A DNA stretch of 28,705 nt from RGIG3102 sp045633415 (GTDB taxonomy: Bacteria; Bacillota; Clostridia; Oscillospirales; Ruminococcaceae). The stretch lies in contig JAZQYH010000122.1 in the NCBI GenBank assembly GCA_045633415.1, positions 1-28,705 of the forward strand. The letters are read 5' to 3'. This document shows, one piece after another, positions 14,532 through 22,637 of the stretch. The position numbers and the translations under genes are program-made. How positions within the stretch are numbered: position 1 is the first letter of the stretch; every line of letters begins with the position of its first letter. The notes under the pieces were generated by a model. That model had not been told where the DNA came from. It saw nothing but the letters and a program-made list of their open reading frames with translations, and made no database searches.

Positions 14532-14602
14532 CCCACACCCCAGGCATTGGGAATGCAATTATAAAAGCAGCCTTAGTTTTATAATAGTTGGAGGGTTTAC
14601 AA
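14532..14602 (+). other. rpsD-rpoA spacer with two hairpins
   Basis: The first hairpin is GCATT/AATGC (14544-14548/14552-14556) with a GGG loop. The second is a 9-base-pair AT-rich stem ATTATAAAA/TTTTATAAT (14558-14566/14577-14585) with a 10-base loop. No T-run follows, and the rpoA ribosome site GGAGGG (14590-14595) is just beyond. A role in adjusting rpoA expression or mRNA processing is possible but not shown. Confidence 0.4.
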
Positions 14603-15553
14603 ATGATAGAAATCGAAAAACCAAGAATAGATACAGCGGTTTTATCCGAAAATGGACAGTACGGCAAGTTTGTTGTTGAACCACTTGAAAGAGGCTTCGG
14701 CACAACACTTGGTAACTCACTGAGAAGAATTCTTCTTTCTTCTCTTCCAGGCGTTGCAGTAACAAGCATCAAAATTGATGGTGTTCTGCACGAATTCACA
14801 TTCATCAACGGCGTTAAAGAAGATGTAACAGACATTGTTCTCAATGTTAAAGGCATCACAGCAAAACTGTTCTGCGACGAAGCAAAAACAGTTCGTATCA
14901 ATGCAGTTGGTCCATGTGAAGTTACAGCCGGTTCAATCGAAACAGATGCAGATATCGAAATCCTGAATCCAGACTGGCACATCGCTACACTTAGCGAAGG
15001 CGCTAAACTGGTTATGGAACTGACATTTGATAGAGGCCGCGGTTATGTTCCAGGTGATAAAAACAAGAAAAATCAGGAATATAGCACACTGGGTGTTCTT
15101 CCTACAGACAGTATTTTTACACCTGTTCTGAAAGTAAACTACTCAGTTGAAAATACTCGTGTTGGCCAGATTACAGACTATGACAAACTGACAATCGAAG
15201 TTTGGACAAACGGTGTAATCAATGCTAACGAAGCAATGAGTATCGGTGCAAGAATTCTTACAGAGCATCTGAACCTCTTCGTAGGTCTGTCAGATGATGT
15301 TGCTCTGCCAAAAATGGTAGAAAAAGACGAAGAAAAAACAGAAAACACATTGTCTATGACAATTGAAGATCTGGACCTTTCCGTTCGTTCTTTCAACTGC
15401 CTTAAACGTGCAGGCATCCACACTGTGGAAGATCTTGTAAACAAAACAGAGGCCGAAATGATGAAAGTTCGTAACCTCGGTAGAAAGAGCTTTGAAGAAG
15501 TTATGCAGAAGCTGGCTTCTCTTGGCTACAAATTCCCTAAAGAAGAAGATTAG
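14603..15553 (+). CDS. rpoA: RNA polymerase alpha subunit
   Basis: 316 residues. The N-terminal domain (about 1-230) dimerises and assembles beta and beta', with landmarks KFVVEPLERGFGTTLGNSLR and LSSLPGVAVTSIKIDGVLHE. A charged linker (about 232-247) leads to the C-terminal UP-element/activator domain with LDLSVRSFNCLKRAGIHTVE and MKVRNLGRKSFEEV. An in-frame TTG at 14588 overlaps the ribosome site; the ATG 8 bases after GGAGGG is the right start. rplQ follows after 34 bases that include the 12-base palindrome CTATATATATAG (15555-15566). Confidence 0.98.
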   Translation: MIEIEKPRIDTAVLSENGQYGKFVVEPLERGFGTTLGNSLRRILLSSLPGVAVTSIKIDGVLHEFTFINGVKEDVTDIVLNVKGITAKLFCDEAKTVRINAVGPCEVTAGSIETDADIEILNPDWHIATLSEGAKLVMELTFDRGRGYVPGDKNKKNQEYSTLGVLPTDSIFTPVLKVNYSVENTRVGQITDYDKLTIEVWTNGVINANEAMSIGARILTEHLNLFVGLSDDVALPKMVEKDEEKTENTLSMTIEDLDLSVRSFNCLKRAGIHTVEDLVNKTEAEMMKVRNLGRKSFEEVMQKLASLGYKFPKEED

Positions 15554-15587
15554 TCTATATATATAGTACAGTAAAGGAGTGACTCAC

Positions 15588-15929
15588 ATGGCAGGCACAA
15601 GAAAACTTGGCAGAACCAGCGACCACCGCAGAGCTATGATGAGAGCTATGGTAACTTATCTGTTCGAAAACGGTAAAATCGAAACAACAGTTACAAGAGC
15701 TAAAGAAGTTAGAGCAGTGGCTGAAAAAATGATTACACTCGGCAAGACAAATACTCTGCACTCAAAGAGACAGGTATACAGCTACATCACAAAAGAAGAA
15801 GTAGCAAAAAAAGTTTTTGACGAAATCGCACCAAAATACGAAGACCGCAACGGTGGTTACACAAGAATCATCAAAACTGGTCCACGTCGTGGTGACGCTG
15901 CTGAAATGGCAATCATCGAACTGGTTTAA
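15588..15929 (+). CDS. rplQ: 50S ribosomal protein bL17
   Basis: 113 residues. bL17 sits near the exit tunnel. RKLGRTSDHRRAMMRAMVTY, the KIETTVTRAKEVRAVAEKMI block and the terminal GYTRIIKTGPRRGDAAEMAI are diagnostic. A GTG at 15579 is in frame but overlaps the AAAGGAG site, so ATG 15588 is chosen. It is the last gene of the superoperon, closed by a strong terminator 22 bases later. Confidence 0.98.
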   Translation: MAGTRKLGRTSDHRRAMMRAMVTYLFENGKIETTVTRAKEVRAVAEKMITLGKTNTLHSKRQVYSYITKEEVAKKVFDEIAPKYEDRNGGYTRIIKTGPRRGDAAEMAIIELV

Positions 15930-15951
15930 TCCAATAAGATTAAATTAATAC

Positions 15952-15980
15952 ATCCCCCTGAGAAATCAGGGGGATTTTTT
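15952..15980 (+). terminator. Terminator of the ribosomal superoperon
   Basis: A perfect 10-base-pair stem ATCCCCCTGA/TCAGGGGGAT (15952-15961/15966-15975) has a GAAA tetraloop and is followed by a run of T (15975-15980, then GTTTTT). This is the strongest intrinsic terminator in the window and fits the end of rplQ. Confidence 0.93.
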
Positions 15981-16086
15981 GTTTTTAATAAATGTTAAGT
16001 TGACCTTGTTTGCTGGTAGAGATTTCCTTTTTCATATTAATATGCTTTAATCTATTTATACGATATTGAAACTAATGGGTGAGGGA

Positions 16087-16395
16087 ATGACCGAGCAGGA
16101 AAAACGTGCAAAAGTGATAAAGCACAATGCCAAAAGAATGGGTTATTTTATAAAAATACTGATTTCTATAGGCTTGATGTTTGCATCCGTTAAGCTGATT
16201 GATTTGGACGGGTTGGGGTTTGTTTTTGCTTTCGTTCTTATGCTTGTTTGTGGTATGGTGGCAATGTGTTTTAAAGCATTGCATCAGGGTATGCTGTATT
16301 GTCCGCTGTGCGGAACATCCTTTGGCTACGGCAGATGGATGACAGGTTCTATGCTTTACCGATGTCCACATTGCGGTGAAAAACTAAGTTATTGA
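16087..16395 (+). CDS. Small membrane protein with zinc ribbon
   Basis: 102 residues from ATG 16087 (an ATG at 16075 and a TTG at 16066 are also in frame). I do not recognise a named family. A charged lysine-rich N-terminus (1-19) is followed by two hydrophobic segments (about 20-38 and 43-62). A cytoplasmic-looking tail with CPLC (72-75) and CPHC (93-96) is spaced like a zinc ribbon. It stands alone between two terminators. The ribosome site GGTGAGG is weak and close to the chosen start, so the exact start is uncertain. Confidence 0.65.
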   Translation: MTEQEKRAKVIKHNAKRMGYFIKILISIGLMFASVKLIDLDGLGFVFAFVLMLVCGMVAMCFKALHQGMLYCPLCGTSFGYGRWMTGSMLYRCPHCGEKLSY

Positions 16396-16403
16396 GATAG
16401 TAT

Positions 16404-16429
16404 AAGGGAGCGTGTCATCGCTCCTTTTT
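16404..16429 (+). terminator. Terminator after the zinc-ribbon gene
   Basis: The stem GGAGCG/CGCTCC (16407-16412/16419-16424) has a 6-base loop and is followed by TTTTT (16425-16429). The A residues at 16404-16405 can extend it by pairing with the T-run. Confidence 0.8.
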
Positions 16430-16503
16430 GGGTGACAGAACGGAATAATAGAAGATCCTCTGTTGTCCAGAGACGATTTTATAACATTTTAATTTTCTCA
16501 AAT

Positions 16504-16533
16504 AAAAGACCGATGGATATCCATAGGTCTTTT
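16504..16533. terminator. Bidirectional terminator
   Basis: AAAAGACC (16504-16511) pairs with GGTCTTTT (16526-16533), enclosing the perfect palindrome ATGGATATCCAT (16513-16524). T-runs occur at the 3' side on both strands. It lies 14 bases past the stop codon of the minus-strand pyrophosphatase-like gene and probably ends that transcript. Confidence 0.8.
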
Positions 16534-16546
16534 TATTTTGCTGTAT

Positions 16547-16897
16547 TTATTTCTCCCTGTTTATCAGCAGGCCTTTCATAAAGTAGGTGTTGTGTGTAGA
16601 ATACACAATCTGTTTTTCCTCTTCTGTACATCCGATAAGGATTTTGATTTCTGAATTCTTTTTGGTCATATCTATAATGCACATTACGGCATCTGCTTTT
16701 CTTTCTCCACTACCTACCCAAACATCTATGCCCTCACCATCACAGCTGGATGTATTTTTCAGATAACCATAGTCCATATGGTATATAAAATCCGGATATT
16801 TTGGGTGTGCTGTCCCTTTGGGGCGGTCTATTATTATTTCGCATTCTGCCACCAGTTTATCTGCTGCCAGCCAGAATTCATTGTCAAACTTATTCAT
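16547..16897 (-). CDS. Pyrophosphatase-like protein, active site incomplete
   Basis: 116 residues. IDRPKGTAHPKYPDFIYHMDYGYLKNT followed by DGEGIDVWV (residues 23-61) aligns by eye with the soluble inorganic pyrophosphatase core (E/DRPKGS, YPxNYGY, DGDPxDV). Asp53 and Asp58 match two metal-binding aspartates; the middle one is Glu55. The third acidic cluster (the later D-x-x-x-x-D/K block of true family I enzymes) is not visible, and the protein is short (family I enzymes are about 170-200 residues). It is probably a relative with altered substrate or no phosphatase activity. GGAGG lies 8 bases upstream of the ATG. It faces the previous gene. Confidence 0.65.
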   Translation of the reverse strand: MNKFDNEFWLAADKLVAECEIIIDRPKGTAHPKYPDFIYHMDYGYLKNTSSCDGEGIDVWVGSGERKADAVMCIIDMTKKNSEIKILIGCTEEEKQIVYSTHNTYFMKGLLINREK

Positions 16898-17463
16898 ACT
16901 CTTGCCTCCAGTGTTATTTGTTCCCCGTATTATGTCAGACCTTTGTCTGTAAGAAAATCTTTATTTATATAGTGTCATTTTCGCTGAATTATACCCTGTA
17001 TAACATTCCACCATAGCTTTATTTTGGGGCTGTATAAGGCTGTTTTGGGCAGACGGCACTTTCATAAAAGATATGCGCCCAGCGCTATATGCCTTATTTT
17101 GTGGACTGAGGGTGTGCCATATTATCCGTTATTGTTATATTATCATATAGAATTGACTTTTCAACTGAAATTTAAATAAAAAGTGTCAAAGCCAACAGAG
17201 ATAAACATAATGTTTCGTAACAAGTCGACAATAAAACTTTATAGAACACACGGACTCTGTGCCATATTTAGAAATGATTGTATATTGGTAAAATATCCCA
17301 TAAAAAGAGAAGAGGGAGTATAAACAGGTTTCGATTGAAATTCTATTTACAGATTATGAAAAAATTACTTTTCTGTCATATATTTATATTTATCTTTATT
17401 TTTTCTGCAAAATATAGTATCATATATTAAATATGATTAATTTTATTATCAGGAGAAAGAGTA
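16898..17463. other. Intergenic region, no gene seen
   Basis: About 570 AT-rich bases separate two divergent genes. No open frame here resembles a protein. Visible features are a small inverted repeat CAGAC/GTCTG (16936-16940/16945-16949) in the leader of the minus-strand gene, an 11-base direct repeat TGTGCCATATT at 17113-17123 and 17258-17268, each preceded by GGACT, and an inverted repeat ATCATAT/ATATGAT (17419-17425/17431-17437) just upstream of the lipoprotein gene. No confident promoter could be assigned to either gene. Confidence 0.6.
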
Positions 17464-19884
17464 ATGACTGATAACGGCAAAAAACTCAAAACAAAAACCC
17501 TGCTGATTAAACGTTTTATTGCGGCGGCACTGGCTGTAATATTGCTTATGGGCGTGTTCACAGGCTGTGGCAAAAACGAAAACAGCGACTATGTAGAAAA
17601 TGAAATGGACCAGGCTTACGATAAAGACCGGGATGCTCTGGACACAGAAAAAATGGTGGATACCATTCTCCCACTTACTGAGGATGCTGGTGAAGAATAC
17701 ATTAAAAACACCCTGTTTATAGGCGACTCCAACACAGTGCGCTCCCAGATATATGGTCATACCACCTGGGACAATGTTGTGGCGGCAGTTTCAATGGGGG
17801 TACAACATATCAAAACCCTTAAAATGACATATTTCAAAGGTTATGACGATGCTGTTACCGTGCCAGATGCTGTAAAAATCATTCAGCCACAGCGAATTAT
17901 CATTACCTATGGCACCAACAATACCATTGGCTACAAAACAGAAGACTTTATAAAACTGTATAAAGAAGGTCTGGATGCCATTAAAAAGGCCTATCCTTAC
18001 GCTGAAATTCTTATAAACTCAATTCCTCCAATTGACAAAGAACGTGAAAATACAGCCATTACAATGCAGACAATTGATGCCATGAACAAGGCATTGTCTG
18101 AAATGGCAAAGGAAGAAGGCTATAAATATGTCAACTCTGCAGAAGCGCTGAAAGATGAAAAAACAGGCTTTGCAAAAAAAGACTACACAATCGGTGACGG
18201 TGTGCATTTAAGCAAACTGGGCATGGACGCTATGTTTGAATATTTCCGCACACATGCATATATCACAGAAGACACAAGACCAAAACCACTGAAAAAGGTA
18301 CCTGAAAGGGAAGAAACACCAACAGGTGTTATTACCGAAGACCCAATCGCAGTGCGTGGTTCAAAAATCAAAATTGTGTTCCAGTCATCAGATGTAAATC
18401 TTGGCTCTGTTGAAGGCGAAGTGGAGCAGAAACTTAAACGCACCATTACATCTTACCCTGTAAAAGCTGTTGCAAATCCAGACAACGGCGGTGTGTTCAT
18501 CGGCTGGAGCTGTAGTTATGAAGGTCTGTCTTCAACTGTAGAGGATTCAGTTACTTACAAAGTGCCAAAGGTTGATGAAAATGTAACTGAAATCATCATT
18601 ACAGCCAACTTTGAAAAGGTTAAAGTAAAAGTATCAGCAGACGGCGAAGAAAAAACATCAGTATCCCTTGATAAAGGTAAAACAAAACAGCTTACAGCAG
18701 AAGTTTCTGGTGGATTTAAAGGCGACAAAACTGTTAAATGGTACAGCGAAGACAATCAGGTGGCAACAGTAGACGAAAAAGGTAATGTTACAGCAGTAGC
18801 TGGTGGCAAAACCCAGATTGTTGCTTCTATTATGGATGGTAAATTCTACACAGTTGTGGAAGTAAACGTATCACAGGCACTGGAAGGCATCACCATCACA
18901 GGTGACAATGCCACTAAACCACAGGGTACAATCCAGCTGAAAGTGGAATCAAAACCAGCAGGCACAAAACTGGATGTGTCTAAAATCCAGTGGTCATCTT
19001 CTGATGAATCCATTGCAAAAGTAGACAGTAACGGCAATGTAACAGCTATCAAAGAGGGCAAAGTAACCATTACAGCCACACTGGACGGCATGAGCGCACA
19101 GCACACTGTAACAGTGGCTAAATCCAATCCACTGAAAGGTATTTCCCTGAAGGGCAAAACAGAGCTGTTTGAAGGTGAAAAATCCCAGCTGACAATAGTG
19201 TACAACCCTGAAGATACTACAGACAAAAAGGACGCCACATGGTCCAGCAGTGATACAAGCGTGGCAACAGTTTCTGGCGGAGCAGTTACAGCAAACTCTG
19301 TCGGCACAGCGGAAATCACCTGTCAGGTAGGGGAATTCACAGCTAAAATCACAGTGGTAGTAAAACAGGAAGCCAACTATGTAAGAGCAGTAAATCTGTC
19401 CAACAAGGATATTTCCATCAAAGCAGGGGAAAGCTTTACACTTACAGCTACACCAGTACTGGCATTCCCAGAACGCCCAGAGGGTGTGGATACTACAGCT
19501 ACATGGTACAGCGCCAACGGCTATGTAACAGTTTCTGGCGGTGTGGTAACTGCAAAAGCAGACCTTACCAGCGAAACAGGTTCACTTACAGATACAGTTA
19601 CTGTAAAAATCGGTGACCGGTCAGAAACATGTGTGGTAGTAATCACAGATGTAAAGGTTCCACAGACAACCCCACAGCCAACACCAGAAGCTACACCAGA
19701 AGCTACACCAGAAGCTACTCCTGAAGCCACCCCAGAAGCTACTCCTGTGGCAACACCTACTCCTGAACCACAAGCAACTCCGGAAGCTACCCCACAGCCT
19801 ACACCAGAGGCTGTTCAGGAGTCTACTCAGGAATCCGCACAGGAAACGGTGGAATTAACCACCCAGGAACAGACAATAGAATAA
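17464..19884 (+). CDS. Surface lipoprotein: SGNH hydrolase with Ig-like repeats
   Basis: 806 residues. A lysine-rich N-terminus, a hydrophobic stretch (about 17-33) and FTGC with Cys35 form a lipoprotein signal. Residues 82-265 are an SGNH/GDSL-type hydrolase: IGDSN with Ser89, Gly112, GTNN (150-153) and DGVH with Asp245 and His248. Then come an InlB B-repeat-like unit (about 303-384, with AVANPDNGGVFIGWS), four Big_2-type Ig-like units (about 388-470, 472-553, 556-635, 639-731) and a Pro/Thr/Glu/Ala tail (732-806). No LPXTG motif is present. It is probably an extracellular esterase or deacetylase acting on cell-surface or dietary carbohydrate; the substrate is unknown. AGGAGA lies 7 bases upstream. 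It is monocistronic. Confidence 0.85.
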   Translation: MTDNGKKLKTKTLLIKRFIAAALAVILLMGVFTGCGKNENSDYVENEMDQAYDKDRDALDTEKMVDTILPLTEDAGEEYIKNTLFIGDSNTVRSQIYGHTTWDNVVAAVSMGVQHIKTLKMTYFKGYDDAVTVPDAVKIIQPQRIIITYGTNNTIGYKTEDFIKLYKEGLDAIKKAYPYAEILINSIPPIDKERENTAITMQTIDAMNKALSEMAKEEGYKYVNSAEALKDEKTGFAKKDYTIGDGVHLSKLGMDAMFEYFRTHAYITEDTRPKPLKKVPEREETPTGVITEDPIAVRGSKIKIVFQSSDVNLGSVEGEVEQKLKRTITSYPVKAVANPDNGGVFIGWSCSYEGLSSTVEDSVTYKVPKVDENVTEIIITANFEKVKVKVSADGEEKTSVSLDKGKTKQLTAEVSGGFKGDKTVKWYSEDNQVATVDEKGNVTAVAGGKTQIVASIMDGKFYTVVEVNVSQALEGITITGDNATKPQGTIQLKVESKPAGTKLDVSKIQWSSSDESIAKVDSNGNVTAIKEGKVTITATLDGMSAQHTVTVAKSNPLKGISLKGKTELFEGEKSQLTIVYNPEDTTDKKDATWSSSDTSVATVSGGAVTANSVGTAEITCQVGEFTAKITVVVKQEANYVRAVNLSNKDISIKAGESFTLTATPVLAFPERPEGVDTTATWYSANGYVTVSGGVVTAKADLTSETGSLTDTVTVKIGDRSETCVVVITDVKVPQTTPQPTPEATPEATPEATPEATPEATPVATPTPEPQATPEATPQPTPEAVQESTQESAQETVELTTQEQTIE
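19677..19758 (+). repeat. 12-base tandem repeats coding PEAT units
   Basis: The lipoprotein tail has about five tandem copies of a 12-base unit (CCAGAAGCTACA and variants) encoding Pro-Glu-Ala-Thr, followed by degenerate copies. Such in-frame repeats can change number by slippage and would alter the length of the surface stalk without breaking the frame. Confidence 0.8.
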
Positions 19885-19893
19885 GTATAAATA

Positions 19894-19926
19894 AAAAGAC
19901 AAGGCTTTATGCCTTGTCTTTTCTTT
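19894..19926. terminator. Bidirectional terminator between convergent genes
   Basis: A perfect 12-base-pair stem AAAAGACAAGGC/GCCTTGTCTTTT (19894-19905/19911-19922) with a 5-base loop has T-runs on both sides. It serves the lipoprotein gene on the plus strand and mtaB on the minus strand, whose stop codon begins just beyond. Confidence 0.93.
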
Positions 19927-21219
19927 TTATTCAATAACTTCACAGTCCATTTTGCTTCCGTTAATACCTGTCAGTCTTACCTTCACAATATCACCGGCTT
20001 TATATCCGTTGTCCTTTACCAGCACAGGAATATATCTCTTTGTATATGCTGTAAAGTAGCCGTCAGTGGTTTTCTGTTCCAGCAGAGCTTCTTCGATGAA
20101 ACCGATATATTCTGCATACACAGAATCACGTACCTGTTCAGATTTATATGTCATAATTCTGTTTCTTTCGCTCTTTGTGGCGTTGTCCAGCTGACCTGAC
20201 ATTTCAGCGCCTTTTGTACCAGGTCTCTGGGAATAAGAGAAACAGTGCACACGCATAAAACGGCATTTCTGCATATATGCCACGCTGTCCAGAAAATCCT
20301 CGTCGCTTTCCTGTGGGAAACCGACGATAATATCTGTTGTAAAGCTTGGCTTGTCAAACAGTTCTCTCAGTCTGTTCATCATATCTGTGTACAGCTTTGT
20401 GTCGTACAGGCGATTCATGTTTTTCAGTGTTTTGTCACTGCCACTCTGCAGTGAAAGATGGAAATGAGGACAGAATTTTTCTACTTTGCTCATTCTCACC
20501 AGCATTTCATCTGTGAACAAATCCAGCTCCAGAGAGCCAAGGCGCACGCGTTTTACATCTTCAATTTCTGCCACAGCTTCAATAGCGTCACACACATTGT
20601 TGCCCAAATCCTGTCCGTAGCAGGAGATATTAACCCCTGTCAACACGATTTCCTTGTGTCCTGCTGCCGCCATTTTTTTAGCCTCAGCCACAATGCTGTC
20701 CACAGGTCTGCTTCTTACACGGCCACGGGCCTTTGGGATAATGCAGTATGCACATTCTCTGTTACAGCCGTCCTGAATTTTCAGGAAAGCCCTTGTGTGC
20801 AGGGCGTCAGTTTCGCTTGCCAGCTCTTCGAATTTATCTCTTTCACTGTGTGGCACAATGTCGATGTGTCTTTCTTTGTTTTCTCTGAACTGATTTACCA
20901 GATTGAGAATTTCGCCTTTACCTTTACTGCCGATAATGATGTCAGCTTCCTGTACATCAATGGCTTTCTGTGGAAAAGCCTGTGGCATACAGCCACACAG
21001 GGCAATCACAGCATCTGGGTTCTGGCGGCGTGCACGACGAATCCACTGAATGCTTTTTCTGTCACCGTTCAGTGTAACAGTACAGCTGTTTACCACATAC
21101 ACATCAGCAGCGGCTTCGCCCTGTACCACTTCGTACCCTGCTTTTTTGAAAATATTTATCATTGCAGCAGTTTCCTGCTGGTTAACTTTACAACCAAGTG
21201 TAAAAAAACAAACTTTCAT
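19927..21219 (-). CDS. mtaB: tRNA (t6A37) methylthiotransferase MtaB
   Basis: 430 residues. A radical-SAM enzyme that adds a methylthio group to t6A at position 37 of ANN-decoding tRNAs, giving ms2t6A. The N-terminal cluster domain uses Cys10, Cys46 and probably Cys77 (CGCMPQ). The radical-SAM motif is Cys152, Cys156, Cys159 (GCNRECAYC), followed by IPKARGRVRSR. A TRAM-like RNA-binding C-terminus ends near KVRLTGINGSKMDCEV. The N-terminus KVCFFTLGCKVNQQET favours MtaB over MiaB or RimO. An in-frame start 99 bases further upstream lacks a ribosome site; AAGGAG supports ATG at 21219. Confidence 0.9.
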   Translation of the reverse strand: MKVCFFTLGCKVNQQETAAMINIFKKAGYEVVQGEAAADVYVVNSCTVTLNGDRKSIQWIRRARRQNPDAVIALCGCMPQAFPQKAIDVQEADIIIGSKGKGEILNLVNQFRENKERHIDIVPHSERDKFEELASETDALHTRAFLKIQDGCNRECAYCIIPKARGRVRSRPVDSIVAEAKKMAAAGHKEIVLTGVNISCYGQDLGNNVCDAIEAVAEIEDVKRVRLGSLELDLFTDEMLVRMSKVEKFCPHFHLSLQSGSDKTLKNMNRLYDTKLYTDMMNRLRELFDKPSFTTDIIVGFPQESDEDFLDSVAYMQKCRFMRVHCFSYSQRPGTKGAEMSGQLDNATKSERNRIMTYKSEQVRDSVYAEYIGFIEEALLEQKTTDGYFTAYTKRYIPVLVKDNGYKAGDIVKVRLTGINGSKMDCEVIE

Positions 21220-21261
21220 AGTTTCTCCTTGAAATGAAGGTTTTATAATTTCTATCATAAT

Positions 21262-21290
21262 ATTATACCAAACTTTCTCTATTTTCTCAA
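21262..21290 (-). promoter_or_regulatory. Promoter of mtaB
   Basis: On the minus strand a -35 box TTGAGA (21290-21285) and a perfect -10 box TATAAT (21267-21262) are 17 bases apart. The transcript would start about 36 bases before the mtaB start codon. Confidence 0.7.
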
Positions 21291-21350
21291 CATCTTTAAT
21301 AATTCCACTTCCTTCCACATAGATATTTATAAAAAAACAAGGAGCCTTCT

Positions 21351-22598
21351 ATGAACAAGAAACTTATATATCTTCTGTGTACAGTGCTTTTTTTCAATAT
21401 TTTCGCTCCCTTTGCCTACGGTGCAGAGGAAGATACCACCGAATACGAAAACGAAGCAGAATATGTTTTCTCCCCGCATATAGCACGGGCTATGGCTGGT
21501 GCAGACAGCTTTGTGGACAAAACTGCTACCGTCGCTGACTTTGATGTGCCTTGCAAAGCTGCTTTTTTAACAGAAGAACACACAGGTCGGGTACTGTATG
21601 AAAAAAATGCAGACCAGAAACTGCCTATGGCATCCATCACCAAAATAATGACAATGCTCCTGGTTATGGAATCACTGGAACAAGGGAAAATCACCCTGAA
21701 CGATACTGTGCCTGTATCAGAGCATGCCTATTCAATGGGGGGCAGTCAGATATGGCTGGAGCCGGGAGAAATCTTCACAGTGGACGAAATGCTGAAAGCT
21801 GTGGCTGTTTCCTCTGCAAATGATGCGGCTGTGGCACTGGCAGAATTTATCGGCGGCAGTGAAGATGCTTTCTGCGCCATGATGAACTCAAGGGCAAAGG
21901 AACTTGGTATGGAAAATACCAATTTTGTAAATGCCTGTGGTCTGGATGCTGAAAACCATTATTCCACAGCCAGAGATATTTCTATTATGGCAAAGGAACT
22001 GATGAAACACTCACAGATTTACTCCTACACTACTATATGGACAGATTACCTGCGAAACGGCGCCACACAGCTGGTAAACACCAACAAGCTGTTGCGCTCT
22101 TACAACGGCATAACAGGCCTTAAAACAGGCACAACCAATGGTGCAGGGGTGTGTATATGCTCAACAGCCGTAAGGAATGATTTGTCTTTGATTGCCGTTG
22201 TGCTGGGGTCTGATTCCAGCGCAGAACGCTTTACAGCCGCCAGAAAATTGCTGGATTTCGGCTTTTCAAACTTTGAGTCAAAGCTTTTTCCAGATACTTC
22301 TGACCTGCCACAGACCATAAAAGTGAGGCTGGGTGTGGAAAAACAGGTGCCGCTTGTATGTAATATCCCCGCAACGCTGCTGTTTGTAAAAGGTGCAACC
22401 ACAAGTCTTACCACAAAAACAGACCTGCCAGCGTACATCGATGCACCGATGGAAAAGGGGATGAAAGTGGGCAGTCTCTCCCTGTACTCATCATCTGGCA
22501 AAATAGGGGAATACCCTATAACAATTGGGGAGAATGCCGTCAAAATAGACTTTGTGAAAGCTTTGACAATTTTAACAAAAAAAGTTTGTACATTGTGA
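21351..22598 (+). CDS. D-alanyl-D-alanine carboxypeptidase (PBP5-type)
   Basis: 415 residues. A low-molecular-weight penicillin-binding protein (DacA/DacF type) that trims the terminal D-Ala of peptidoglycan stem peptides outside the membrane. A signal peptide (about 1-25, cleavage likely after AYG-A) precedes the catalytic domain with Ser95-xx-Lys98 (MASITKIM), Ser155-Ala-Asn157 and Lys258-Thr-Gly260. A beta-rich PBP5 C-terminal domain (about 305-390) follows, then a short C-terminal segment that could be the membrane-anchoring helix. AAGGAG lies upstream. It is transcribed divergently from mtaB. Which paralogue (dacA, dacB or dacF) cannot be told. Confidence 0.92.
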   Translation: MNKKLIYLLCTVLFFNIFAPFAYGAEEDTTEYENEAEYVFSPHIARAMAGADSFVDKTATVADFDVPCKAAFLTEEHTGRVLYEKNADQKLPMASITKIMTMLLVMESLEQGKITLNDTVPVSEHAYSMGGSQIWLEPGEIFTVDEMLKAVAVSSANDAAVALAEFIGGSEDAFCAMMNSRAKELGMENTNFVNACGLDAENHYSTARDISIMAKELMKHSQIYSYTTIWTDYLRNGATQLVNTNKLLRSYNGITGLKTGTTNGAGVCICSTAVRNDLSLIAVVLGSDSSAERFTAARKLLDFGFSNFESKLFPDTSDLPQTIKVRLGVEKQVPLVCNIPATLLFVKGATTSLTTKTDLPAYIDAPMEKGMKVGSLSLYSSSGKIGEYPITIGENAVKIDFVKALTILTKKVCTL

Positions 22599-22637
22599 TA
22601 AAATAGTTGAAATACCAGCAGACATACCAATTTATTG

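Noticed and set aside
14603..15929. Separate promoter for rpoA-rplQ
   Set aside because: No pair of boxes with correct spacing was found in the rpsD-rpoA or rpoA-rplQ spacers; transcription from upstream is sufficient.
17402..17430. Possible promoter TTTCTG-17-TATTAA for the lipoprotein gene
   Set aside because: Neither box is convincing in this very AT-rich stretch, and several equally poor choices exist nearby.
20458..21237. Plus-strand open frame of 259 codons opposite mtaB
   Set aside because: It is the antisense shadow of a clear radical-SAM gene, with low-complexity Cys/Phe/His-rich translation and no ribosome site.
21303..21331. Possible promoter TTCCAC-17-TTTATA for the carboxypeptidase gene
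   Set aside because: The -35 match is poor and the leader would barely contain the ribosome site. Not strong enough to annotate.
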